Of a DNA stretch of 5,996 nt, positions 1-5,996 are shown in pieces; position 1 is the first letter of the stretch, and the number at the start of each line of letters is the position of its first letter. The DNA comes from Chitinophagaceae bacterium (GTDB taxonomy: Bacteria; Bacteroidota; Bacteroidia; Chitinophagales; Chitinophagaceae), in the NCBI GenBank assembly GCA_013205585.1, contig JABMML010000047.1:1-5996 (forward strand), in the 5' to 3' direction. The notes under the pieces are model-generated. The model was not told the origin of the DNA. It made no database searches and was given only the letters and a program-made list of their open reading frames with translations. The position numbers and the translations under genes are program-made.

Positions 1-1080
1 CAAGACCCTGAATTACGTAAACGTTTTAAAGGAGACCCCGATCATGTGGTGCGCTTCTTTGAATTTATTACCCAAGAGCTGCGTGAAATTATGGCTGAAT
101 TAGGCTACCGTACTATTAATGAAATGGTGGGTCAAGTAGACGCTTTAACCATGCGTGAAAATATAAATCATTGGAAGTATAAAAATTTAGATTTAAGCGA
201 TGTATTATATAAAGAGCCTGCTGAAGCCGGTGTGGGTTTATATCAAACAGAAGCACAGGATCATTTAATGTCTGAAGTGTTGGATTGGCAATTATTAGCA
301 GCTGCAAAGCCTGCCATTGAAAAGAAAGAAAAAGTAAAAGCTAGCTTCCCTATTAAAAATACCGATCGTACCACAGGCACTATTGTTTCCAATGAAATAA
401 CGAAAGTTTACAAAGCAGAAGGTTTACCAGAAGATACGATTCACTTTAATTTTAAAGGAACCGCAGGACAAAGCTTTGGTGCCTTTAATACTAAGGGCGT
501 GACATTAGAATTAGAAGGCGATGCCAATGATTATTTTGGAAAAGGATTAAGTGGTGCGCAGTTAATTATATACCCCGATAAAAAAGCAAGTTTTGTACCC
601 GAAGAAAATATCATCATTGGTAATGTTGCCCTTTATGGTGCTACTAGTGGTATTGCATTTATAAGAGGAAAGGCTGGTGAAAGGTTTGCTGTGCGTAATT
701 CTGGCGCCAGTGTGGTGGTAGAAGGAATAGGAGATCATGGTTGCGAATATATGACTGGAGGTGTGGCTGTTATATTAGGCAATACAGGCAGAAATTTTGC
801 AGCGGGTATGAGCGGCGGTATTGCATTTGTATATAATGTAGAAAATAATTTTGAAGTATTGTGTAATAAAGAAATGGTAGAATTAGAAGCCCCTGATAAA
901 GAGGATGAAGTTTTGCTTAAAAAATTAATTCAACAGCATTTTGACAAAACGGGAAGTGCAGTGGCTAAATTTATTATAGCCGATTTTGACAATCAATTAA
1001 AACAATTTGTAAAAGTGTTCCCTTCTGATTACAAAGAGGCATTAGCAAAACAAAAATCAAAATTAGTAGCAGCGAAATAA
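1..1080 (+). CDS. gltB: Glutamate synthase (GOGAT) large subunit, C-terminal part (5' end outside window)
   Basis: This is the last 359 codons of the alpha subunit of glutamate synthase, which makes two glutamates from glutamine and 2-oxoglutarate with electrons passed on from GltD. The frame is open from base 1, so the gene is cut by the window edge and is not a short gene; GTG at 46 is an internal valine. The family is usually about 1,500 residues, so the glutaminase domain and most of the FMN/3Fe-4S synthase domain lie upstream. The visible part begins with QDPELRKRF, which in the family follows the cluster-binding region, and continues with REIMAELGYRT. The C-terminal GXGXG beta-helix domain follows, with GTAGQSFGAF near visible residues 154-163, NDYFGKGLSG near 176-185, GERFAVRNSG near 226-235, HGCEYMTGG near 246-254 and FAAGMSGG near 266-273. 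No frameshift or missing block is seen. It ends in TAA 38 bases before gltD, as expected for a gltBD operon. Identification is very secure; NADPH as the donor is inferred from the paired GltD. Confidence 0.97.
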   Translation, partial: QDPELRKRFKGDPDHVVRFFEFITQELREIMAELGYRTINEMVGQVDALTMRENINHWKYKNLDLSDVLYKEPAEAGVGLYQTEAQDHLMSEVLDWQLLAAAKPAIEKKEKVKASFPIKNTDRTTGTIVSNEITKVYKAEGLPEDTIHFNFKGTAGQSFGAFNTKGVTLELEGDANDYFGKGLSGAQLIIYPDKKASFVPEENIIIGNVALYGATSGIAFIRGKAGERFAVRNSGASVVVEGIGDHGCEYMTGGVAVILGNTGRNFAAGMSGGIAFVYNVENNFEVLCNKEMVELEAPDKEDEVLLKKLIQQHFDKTGSAVAKFIIADFDNQLKQFVKVFPSDYKEALAKQKSKLVAAK

Positions 1081-1118
1081 ATAAGAATAATAAAGAATAA
1101 AGGACAAGTATAAAGAAT

Positions 1119-2594
1119 ATGGGTAAGCCAACAGGATTTAAAGAATTTACGAGAGAACTCCCTACTAAAATTTCAGTAACGGAGCGCAAAAAGAATTACA
1201 ACGAGTTTATTAACTTACTACCTGAGCAAAAGTTAAATGAACAGTCGGCGCGTTGTATGAATTGCGGTGTACCCTTCTGTCATAACGGATGTCCTTTAGG
1301 TAATATTATTCCTGAATTCAATGATGCAGTGTACAATAAAGAATGGAAAGATGCTTATGAGATTTTAATATCTACGAATAATTTTCCCGAGTTCACTGGA
1401 AGAATTTGCCCGGCCCCTTGCGAGACTGCCTGTGTATTAGGAATTAATCAGCCAGCAGTGACCATTGAAGAAATTGAAAAACATATTATTGAAATAGCTT
1501 TTGAAAAAGGTTTTGTGACACCGCGTAAACCTAAGGTTCGTTCTGGTAAAAAAGTAGCTGTCATTGGCTCTGGCCCTGCAGGACTTGCCACTGCTGCACA
1601 ATTAAACTATGCAGGTCATGAAGTAACTGTTTATGAGCGTGATCCAAAACCAGGGGGTTTATTACGCTTTGGCATTCCCGATTTTAAATTAGAAAAAAAT
1701 GTAGTAGAAAGACGTATTAGTTTATTAGAAGAAGAAGGCATTCGTTTTATTTGTAATGCCAACGTAGGTGTGAATATAAGAGTGAATGATATTATGCGCG
1801 ACTATCACGCTGTGGTCTTAGCAGGAGGTTCGACCATTCCAAGAGATTTAACCATTCCAGGAAGAAACTTAAAAGGCGTGCATTATGCCATGGATTTTTT
1901 AAAGCAACAAAATAAAAGAGTGAGCACTATTCAAATAGAGGAAGAAGATTTAATGGCAAGTTCAAAAAATGTAATTGTCATTGGTGGTGGTGATACAGGT
2001 AGTGATTGTGTAGGAACTTCTAACAGACATAAAGCAAAATCGGTGACTCAATTTGAATTATTACCTAAGCCTCCTGATGCAAGAGCCGATTATATGCCTT
2101 GGCCTACCTACCCTATGTTATTAAAAACAACTACCTCTCACGAGGAAGGGGCTGAAAGAATTTGGGGCGTAGCGACTAAAGCATTTATTGGAGATGATAA
2201 AGGAAATTTAAAAGCATTACAAATTGTAGATTTAGAGTGGAGCGCTAGTGCAGATGGAAGTCCTTCAAAATTTATACAAAAAATAGGAAGTGAAAGAGAA
2301 ATTCCTTGTGAACTTGCCTTACTTGCTATGGGCTTTTTACATGCAGATCCAAGTGGCATCATTGATGAATTAGGTGTTCAATTAGACGAAAGAGGAAATG
2401 TAAAAGCAACAGAACAACAATATCAAACTAATATAGCCAAAGTATTTACCGCTGGTGATATGCGTCGAGGACAATCATTAGTTGTTTGGGCTATCAGTGA
2501 AGGACGCGAATGTGCCCGTAAAGTAGATATCTTCTTAACTGGCTCCTCCTTATTAGAATCCAAGGATAGCAGTTTGTTTTTTCAGCAAGTATAA
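1119..2594 (+). CDS. gltD: Glutamate synthase small subunit (NADPH, FAD and Fe-S)
   Basis: This 491-residue protein is the beta subunit of cytoplasmic glutamate synthase. It takes electrons from NADPH through FAD and passes them by iron-sulfur clusters to GltB. The N-terminal Fe-S region has cysteines 46, 49, 54 and 58 (C-x2-C-x4-C-x3-C) and a second group at 97, 101 and 105 in RICPAPCETAC. The FAD-binding Rossmann fold starts at about residue 144 with VAVIGSGPAGLA, where glycines 150, 152 and 155 form GxGxxG and Glu173 ends the second strand. The NAD(P)H-binding fold lies at about 284-313, with VIGGGDTG. The C-terminal FAD contact is FTAGDMRRGQS, about 443-453. The length is normal for the family and all motifs are intact. 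The start is fixed by the typical family N-terminus (MGKPTGF) and the preceding stop. The nearest purine box, AAAGGA at 1099-1104, is 14 bases from the ATG, too far for a standard ribosome site, which fits a Bacteroidota-like pattern. Glutamate synthase-like subunits exist in other oxidoreductases, but adjacency to gltB settles the call. Confidence 0.97.
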   Translation: MGKPTGFKEFTRELPTKISVTERKKNYNEFINLLPEQKLNEQSARCMNCGVPFCHNGCPLGNIIPEFNDAVYNKEWKDAYEILISTNNFPEFTGRICPAPCETACVLGINQPAVTIEEIEKHIIEIAFEKGFVTPRKPKVRSGKKVAVIGSGPAGLATAAQLNYAGHEVTVYERDPKPGGLLRFGIPDFKLEKNVVERRISLLEEEGIRFICNANVGVNIRVNDIMRDYHAVVLAGGSTIPRDLTIPGRNLKGVHYAMDFLKQQNKRVSTIQIEEEDLMASSKNVIVIGGGDTGSDCVGTSNRHKAKSVTQFELLPKPPDARADYMPWPTYPMLLKTTTSHEEGAERIWGVATKAFIGDDKGNLKALQIVDLEWSASADGSPSKFIQKIGSEREIPCELALLAMGFLHADPSGIIDELGVQLDERGNVKATEQQYQTNIAKVFTAGDMRRGQSLVVWAISEGRECARKVDIFLTGSSLLESKDSSLFFQQV

Positions 2595-2640
2595 TTAAAG
2601 ATATTCAGTTTTTTTCCACATCTCCCTTTTTATCAAGCTA

Positions 2641-2652
2641 AGATAATTATCT
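2641..2652. repeat. 12-base perfect palindrome, possible operator
   Basis: AGATAATTATCT reads identically on both strands. It lies 46 bases after the gltD stop and 160 bases before the amt start. A symmetric site between two nitrogen genes could bind a dimeric regulator. It is short and AT-rich, however, and one such palindrome in a 218-base AT-rich spacer is not far from chance. No regulator family is implied. Confidence 0.25.
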
Positions 2653-2706
2653 AAAAGTGAATGCCAGTAAGGCTTTACATAAAATTCATGCTTTTTCATA
2701 TTACAT

Positions 2707-2720
2707 TATAAATATTTATA
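2707..2720. repeat. 14-base A/T-only palindrome
   Basis: TATAAATATTTATA is a perfect palindrome in the most AT-rich part of the amt upstream region, followed by a short TATATAT run. It contains only A and T, so chance is a reasonable explanation. It may simply help DNA melting or bending upstream of the amt promoter. Confidence 0.25.
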
Positions 2721-2812
2721 TATATGTATTACTGTTTATTAAATATAAATTTTAAGTATTTTTACTAAATAAATAACATATATAATATTTCATAATACTA
2801 AACACCTATTGC

Positions 2813-4171
2813 ATGAAAAATCAAATTGTACAAAAATTCGCTCCTTTTATTGTTTTACTAATAGTAGCAGTACTCGCCTTATTTGAACCGCAGCTTCCTA
2901 GCTTTCAGGCAGACGCCTCTACTTATAGCGGAGCAGATATAGCTTGGATTTTAGTCGCAACAGCACTTGTATTTATCATGACCCCTGGTCTTGCCTTTTT
3001 CTATGGCGGAATGGTACACCGTAAGAATATTATCTCTACCATGATCAAAAGCATGGTATCTGCAGGGGTAGTTTCAGTTATTTGGATAAGCTTTGGCTAT
3101 AGCTTAAGCTTCGGCGAAAGCATGAATGGTATTATTGGCAATCCAATGACGCATTTATTCTTTAAAGATGTAGTGAATGGAGCGCCTAGTTTGCAAGGCG
3201 GTACGGCTATGACCATTCCTTTATTATTGTTTGCATTATTTCAATTAATGTTTGCCATTATCACACCAGGTCTTGTAGTAGGTGCGGTGGCAGAGCGTAT
3301 CAAATTCACTTCTTATATTTTATTTATTGTTCTGTTTATTATATTAGTATATGCACCATTAGCACATTGGTCTTGGCATCCTCAAGGATTTTTATTTAAA
3401 ATGGGCGCCTTAGATTTCGCTGGTGGAACAGTCGTACATATTAGTGCGGGTTGTGCTGCCCTAGCAGGTGCCATTGTATTAAAATCTCGTCGATCAAAAT
3501 TAGAACAACACGAAATTCCTCCAGCTAATATTCCTTATGTTTTAATTGGTACGGGCTTACTTTGGTTTGGTTGGTTTGGATTTAATGCAGGCTCTGCATT
3601 AGGTGCCAACAGCTTAGCCATTAATGCATTCGCAACTACCAACACTGCAGCAGCGGCGGCTGGTTTAGCTTGGATGTTTTTTGACGTAATGAAAGGTAAA
3701 AAACCATCTGTCCTCGGATTTTGTATTGGTGCAGTTGTTGGTTTAGTAGCGATTACCCCAGCAGCAGGTTTTGTAGGCATTCCTCAAAGTATTTTTATTG
3801 GTTTAATGGCAGCCATAATTTCTAATGTCGCTAGCCATGCATTTAAATTATCAAGAGTAGACGATACATTAGATGTATTTCCTTGTCATGGTATTGGAGG
3901 AATGGTGGGCATGTTGCTAACAGGCGTATTCGCTTCTAAGGCAGTTAATCCAGCTGGTAATGATGGTTTGTTTTATGGAAACCCAATATTTTTCTTGACT
4001 CAATTAAAAGCCATGTTAATTGTGGTTGCGTATAGTTTCACTTTCTCATATGGTATTTTTAAATTAATTGCCTATTTGTTGCCTTTACGTGTATCCGAGG
4101 AAGAAGAAGAATTGGGACTTGATGCAACTCAACACGACGAAAAATATGGACGAAATCCAATGAAGACATAA
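2813..4171 (+). CDS. amt: Ammonium transporter, Amt/MEP/Rh family
   Basis: This 452-residue inner-membrane channel takes up ammonium and is expected to work as a trimer. The first 35 residues look like a cleavable signal peptide: KNQIVQK, a hydrophobic core at about 10-24, and an A-D-A site at 33-35. About 11 membrane helices follow between residues 42 and 424, the usual Amt topology. Aligned by eye to E. coli AmtB, the pore residues are present: Phe147 and Phe257 (phenylalanine gate, in MFAIITPG and WFGFNAGS), Trp188 and Ser261 (outer recruitment site), Asp201 in DFAGGTVVHI, and the twin histidines His209 and His359 (the latter in DVFPCHGIGG). The C-terminal tail, LRVSEEEEELGLDATQHDEKYGRN, resembles in its core the AmtB segment that contacts GlnK, though no P-II gene is adjacent. 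The start fits the signal peptide. Following gltBD, it supplies ammonium to the GS-GOGAT route. A terminator follows it. A sensor-type Amt is unlikely, since there is no fused domain. Confidence 0.96.
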   Translation: MKNQIVQKFAPFIVLLIVAVLALFEPQLPSFQADASTYSGADIAWILVATALVFIMTPGLAFFYGGMVHRKNIISTMIKSMVSAGVVSVIWISFGYSLSFGESMNGIIGNPMTHLFFKDVVNGAPSLQGGTAMTIPLLLFALFQLMFAIITPGLVVGAVAERIKFTSYILFIVLFIILVYAPLAHWSWHPQGFLFKMGALDFAGGTVVHISAGCAALAGAIVLKSRRSKLEQHEIPPANIPYVLIGTGLLWFGWFGFNAGSALGANSLAINAFATTNTAAAAAGLAWMFFDVMKGKKPSVLGFCIGAVVGLVAITPAAGFVGIPQSIFIGLMAAIISNVASHAFKLSRVDDTLDVFPCHGIGGMVGMLLTGVFASKAVNPAGNDGLFYGNPIFFLTQLKAMLIVVAYSFTFSYGIFKLIAYLLPLRVSEEEEELGLDATQHDEKYGRNPMKT

Positions 4172-4215
4172 CTATTATCAGAACTATTTTATTGGTTTTT
4201 AAGCAAGCAATCTAT

Positions 4216-4243
4216 GGCCCGAATTTCTATTCGGGCCTTTTTT
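4216..4243 (+). terminator. Intrinsic (rho-independent) terminator of amt
   Basis: A perfect 9-base stem, GGCCCGAAT (4216-4224) with ATTCGGGCC (4229-4237), encloses a four-base loop, TTCT. It is followed at once by six T (4238-4243). This is a textbook intrinsic terminator, standing out as GC-rich in AT-rich surroundings, 44 bases after the amt stop. It points the same way as all genes here. The T-run lies only on the + side, so it is not bidirectional. Confidence 0.93.
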
Positions 4244-4252
4244 ATTATATTA

Positions 4253-4256
4253 GAGG
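4253..4256 (+). promoter_or_regulatory. Possible ribosome binding site deciding the plsC start
   Basis: GAGG lies five bases before the second of two adjacent ATG codons (4259 and 4262), and only two bases before the first. This spacing favours 4262. Many Bacteroidota genes do not rely on such sites, so the support is modest. Confidence 0.45.
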
Positions 4257-4261
4257 CTATG

Positions 4262-5023
4262 ATGAAAAAAATTATACGTCCTTTCCAGATTTTATACTGT
4301 ATTTACGCTTTATTTATTTTTGCCTGCTTAACAATGATATCGCTATTTGCAATGTTATTTATTCTGCCATTCGGTGATAAATATTTAACCGTAGGTATCT
4401 ATAAAATTGGTCGCTATTTTTCTAAAACATTGTACCTATTCATTGGTATGCGCCATCAAGAAATTTACGAGGGTATCCATCATTTTAATCAAGCGCATGT
4501 ATTTGTAGGAAATCATAATTCCTACATGGACATCCCTCCTATTGTACAATTAAAACATCAGCCAATCAAACCATTGGGGAAATTTGAATCCTCAAAAATT
4601 CCACTTTTCGGTCTATTTTATAGGCATATCGTGATTATGGTGGATAGATCTGATCCGGAAAAAAGAGCACAAAGTCTTAGGAATTTAAAAGAAGCATTAA
4701 AAAATAAAATTTCAATCTTTATTTTTCCAGAAGGCACATTCAGCATGACAGAAGAAAAACCATTGAAAGATTTTTACAATGGCGCATTTAAACTAGCGAT
4801 TGAGATGCAGGTTCCAATACAACCCGTTTTAATGGTTGACTCTGTTGACAGAATGCATTTTAGTAGCATTTTTACCCTCCGCCCAGGCATTTGTCGTGTC
4901 GTTTATTTACCTACGGTTTATGTGGATAATTATATGCTCGAAGATCTTGAAATTTTGAAGGATCAAGTGCACCAAATGATGGATGATGGACTAAGAAGAT
5001 ATCGCAACTATCCAGCATCTTAA
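4262..5023 (+). CDS. plsC: 1-acyl-sn-glycerol-3-phosphate acyltransferase family protein (PlsC-like)
   Basis: This 253-residue membrane-bound acyltransferase probably adds the second acyl chain to lysophosphatidic acid to give phosphatidic acid in phospholipid synthesis. With the start at 4262, a hydrophobic N-terminal segment spans about residues 6-37 (IRPFQILYC through MLFILPF). The acyltransferase motifs follow in order: motif I NHNSYMD with catalytic His85 and Asp90, motif II GKFES at 106-110, motif III FPEGTFS at about 155-161, and motif IV VPIQPV at about 184-189. Length and motif spacing are normal. The frame stays open back to an ATG at 4214, which would give 16 more residues, but that extension is encoded by the amt terminator hairpin and is very probably not translated. 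ATG at 4259 is the other candidate. Only 18 bases separate the terminator from the start, so its promoter is unclear. The family is certain; the exact acyl acceptor is inferred, since related enzymes acylate other lipids. The neighbours give no functional link. Confidence 0.9.
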   Translation: MKKIIRPFQILYCIYALFIFACLTMISLFAMLFILPFGDKYLTVGIYKIGRYFSKTLYLFIGMRHQEIYEGIHHFNQAHVFVGNHNSYMDIPPIVQLKHQPIKPLGKFESSKIPLFGLFYRHIVIMVDRSDPEKRAQSLRNLKEALKNKISIFIFPEGTFSMTEEKPLKDFYNGAFKLAIEMQVPIQPVLMVDSVDRMHFSSIFTLRPGICRVVYLPTVYVDNYMLEDLEILKDQVHQMMDDGLRRYRNYPAS

Positions 5024-5025
5024 TG

Positions 5026-5033
5026 TATTTTTG
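5026..5033 (+). promoter_or_regulatory. Bacteroidota-type -7 promoter element of priA
   Basis: TATTTTTG matches the TAnnTTTG consensus of the Bacteroidota primary sigma factor exactly. It sits in the 19-base gap between the plsC stop and the priA start. Transcription would be expected to start within several bases of its end, leaving a leader of only a few bases before ATG at 5043. I see no TTTG-type -33 element at the expected distance upstream, inside the end of plsC. The match is good and unlikely by chance in so short a gap, but its function is inferred. Confidence 0.6.
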
Positions 5034-5042
5034 TAGCCCAAT

Positions 5043-5996
5043 ATGTACGCCGAAATCATCATACCATTAGCCCTACCTAAAAACTATACTTGGGCCATTC
5101 CCACTGAATTAACAGAGGGTGTGATGATTGGTATGCGTGTAGAAGTCATGCTGGGACCCAATAAGCGTTATGCCGGAATTATAAAACAAATCCTCACCGA
5201 AAAACCTGATGGCTTTAACCCTAAACCAATATTAGGTGTATTGGATGAAGCGCCCATTGTGTATCCAGCTCAATTACAACTTTGGGAATGGATGGCTAGT
5301 TATTACATGTGTACGGAAGGGGAAGTCATGCAGGCAGCAGTACCCAGTCATTTAAAAATATCAAGTGAAAGTGTCTTCATATTAAACGAAGAAGCCAATG
5401 TAGATGGTCAACATTTAAGTGACACCGAATATATTGTTTCTGAAGCTTTGCAAATAAAAAAACAACTTAGCTTAATTGAAATACAAAAGTTATTAGATAA
5501 AAAATCGGTTTACCCTATCATTAATAAACTTATCCAAAAAGGTATATGTTCGGTAGAGGAAACAATGCATGATAAGTATACTATCAAAGTTGAAAATTTA
5601 TTGCATTTACATCCCGATTATCATTCTGAAGCTGCATTAGAGCAATTGTTAAATGATTGGACCAGGGCTCCTAAACAATTAGCACTCCTACTTTCATTTT
5701 TGCATCTGCAAAAAACAGAGGGGCATGTGCAACAAAAGGCTTTGTTAGAAAAATCAGACGCTTCGCATACGCAATTAAAAGCATTGATTGATAAAGGGAT
5801 TCTTGTAATTGAGAAAAGAAAAATAGACCGCTTAGCGGTTGATGCAAGTATGGGCAATGCCAACTTACATCAATTGTCTGCAGCACAGCAGCTGGCATAT
5901 GATTCCATTGTTGAACAAATGAAAACACATTCAGTCAATGTACTACATGGCATTACTGGTAGCGGAAAAACACAGGTTTATGCAGCATTAATAGAG
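5043..5996 (+). CDS. priA: Primosomal protein N' / replication restart helicase PriA, N-terminal part (3' end outside window)
   Basis: The frame from ATG 5043 is open for 318 codons to the window edge. PriA recognises stalled or repaired replication forks, unwinds the lagging arm and loads the replicative helicase. The N-terminus MYAEIIIPLALPKNYTW is typical of the PriA 3'-DNA-binding domain, which runs to about residue 100, with RVEVMLGPNKRYAGII at 32-47 and WEWMASYYMCTEGEVMQAA at about 81-99. A divergent winged-helix region follows, roughly 125-265. The helicase core begins at about 277 with LSAAQ (278-282) and the Walker A motif GITGSGKT (303-310). The DEAH box, the zinc-binding cysteines and the C-terminal domain lie beyond the window, so completeness cannot be judged; the E. 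coli protein has 732 residues. The start follows plsC by 19 bases with a TAnnTTTG box between them, so priA may have its own promoter. There is no obvious Shine-Dalgarno site. Confidence 0.95.
   Translation, partial: MYAEIIIPLALPKNYTWAIPTELTEGVMIGMRVEVMLGPNKRYAGIIKQILTEKPDGFNPKPILGVLDEAPIVYPAQLQLWEWMASYYMCTEGEVMQAAVPSHLKISSESVFILNEEANVDGQHLSDTEYIVSEALQIKKQLSLIEIQKLLDKKSVYPIINKLIQKGICSVEETMHDKYTIKVENLLHLHPDYHSEAALEQLLNDWTRAPKQLALLLSFLHLQKTEGHVQQKALLEKSDASHTQLKALIDKGILVIEKRKIDRLAVDASMGNANLHQLSAAQQLAYDSIVEQMKTHSVNVLHGITGSGKTQVYAALIE

Larger units (their letters stand above)
2595..2812. other. Very AT-rich gltD-amt intergenic region
   Basis: This 218-base spacer holds no gene that I can support. 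A hand count gives about 43 G+C bases (about 20%), falling to about 14 of 112 in the half nearest amt. It should contain the amt promoter. I could not find a TAnnTTTG box, since the string TTTG does not occur in it, nor a GG-N10-GC sigma-54 signature. There is no strong intrinsic terminator after gltD: a run of seven T at 2609-2615 has no GC-rich stem in front of it. Weak pairing between TGAAT at 2658-2662 and ATTCA at 2684-2688, followed by a T-run, is possible but unconvincing. Read-through from gltBD into amt therefore cannot be ruled out. Confidence 0.8.

Noticed and set aside
46..48. GTG at 46 as a possible gltB start
   Set aside because: The frame is open from base 1, and the preceding codons (QDPELRKRFKGDPDH) match the family, so this is an internal valine.
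1091..1118. Repeated TAAAGAAT (1091-1098 and 1111-1118) in the gltB-gltD spacer
   Set aside because: It is an eight-base A-rich repeat in a 38-base purine-rich leader. This is easily produced by chance and typical of A-rich sequence before start codons in this kind of genome.
974..1189. 71-codon - strand open frame with a Leu/Ile/Phe-rich, membrane-like segment across the gltB-gltD junction
   Set aside because: The hydrophobic run is the reverse reading of Lys-rich codons at the end of gltB and the A-rich spacer. No independent support exists.
2658..2695. Weak hairpin (TGAAT with ATTCA) followed by a T-run, considered as a gltD terminator
   Set aside because: It has only five outer pairs, mostly A-T, with a 21-base interior that can fold in several competing ways. 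It is far weaker than the terminator after amt.
3535..3780. 81-codon - strand open frame inside amt, rich in Pro/Ala/Lys
   Set aside because: It is antisense to conserved Amt membrane helices, and its composition mirrors the Gly/Ala/Trp/Phe codons of amt.
4192..4377. 61-codon + strand open frame overlapping the amt terminator and the plsC start
   Set aside because: It runs through the terminator hairpin and overlaps plsC in another frame. It has no family resemblance and is a shadow of low-stop AT-rich sequence.
5621..5928. Two overlapping - strand open frames of 80 and 85 codons, rich in cysteine and serine
   Set aside because: They lie entirely antisense to the clear priA coding frame and show no recognisable domain. 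The residue bias reflects reverse reading of Lys/Ala/Glu-rich codons.

Overview
The window looks like an ordinary stretch of core chromosome from an AT-rich bacterium, most likely a member of the Bacteroidota. The protein sequences have that character, Shine-Dalgarno sites are weak or absent, and the partial priA gene is preceded by a TAnnTTTG box, the Bacteroidota-type -7 promoter element. Placement below phylum level is not possible by eye. All five genes lie on the + strand. No mobile elements, CRISPR arrays, tRNAs or rRNAs were seen.

Bases 1-4171 form a nitrogen-assimilation block. The 3' end of gltB (glutamate synthase large subunit, cut by the window edge) is followed after 38 bases by gltD (the NADPH/FAD/Fe-S small subunit). 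After a 218-base spacer of about 20% G+C comes amt, an ammonium channel with all key pore residues. Amt brings in ammonium, glutamine synthetase (not in this window) fixes it into glutamine, and GltBD moves the amide nitrogen to 2-oxoglutarate to make glutamate. No P-II (glnB/glnK) gene lies beside amt here, although the Amt C-terminal tail that P-II proteins normally touch is preserved.

A clear intrinsic terminator (4216-4243) closes the amt unit. Next is a PlsC-type phospholipid acyltransferase gene, whose real start is probably just after the terminator. After a 19-base gap comes the start of priA (primosomal replication restart helicase), which runs off the right edge just past its Walker A motif.

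I found no convincing evidence of an undescribed system. The points worth a second look are small: a start-codon correction for plsC forced by the terminator, a -7 promoter box that would leave priA with almost no leader, short palindromes in the very AT-rich amt upstream region, and the absence of a neighbouring P-II gene.
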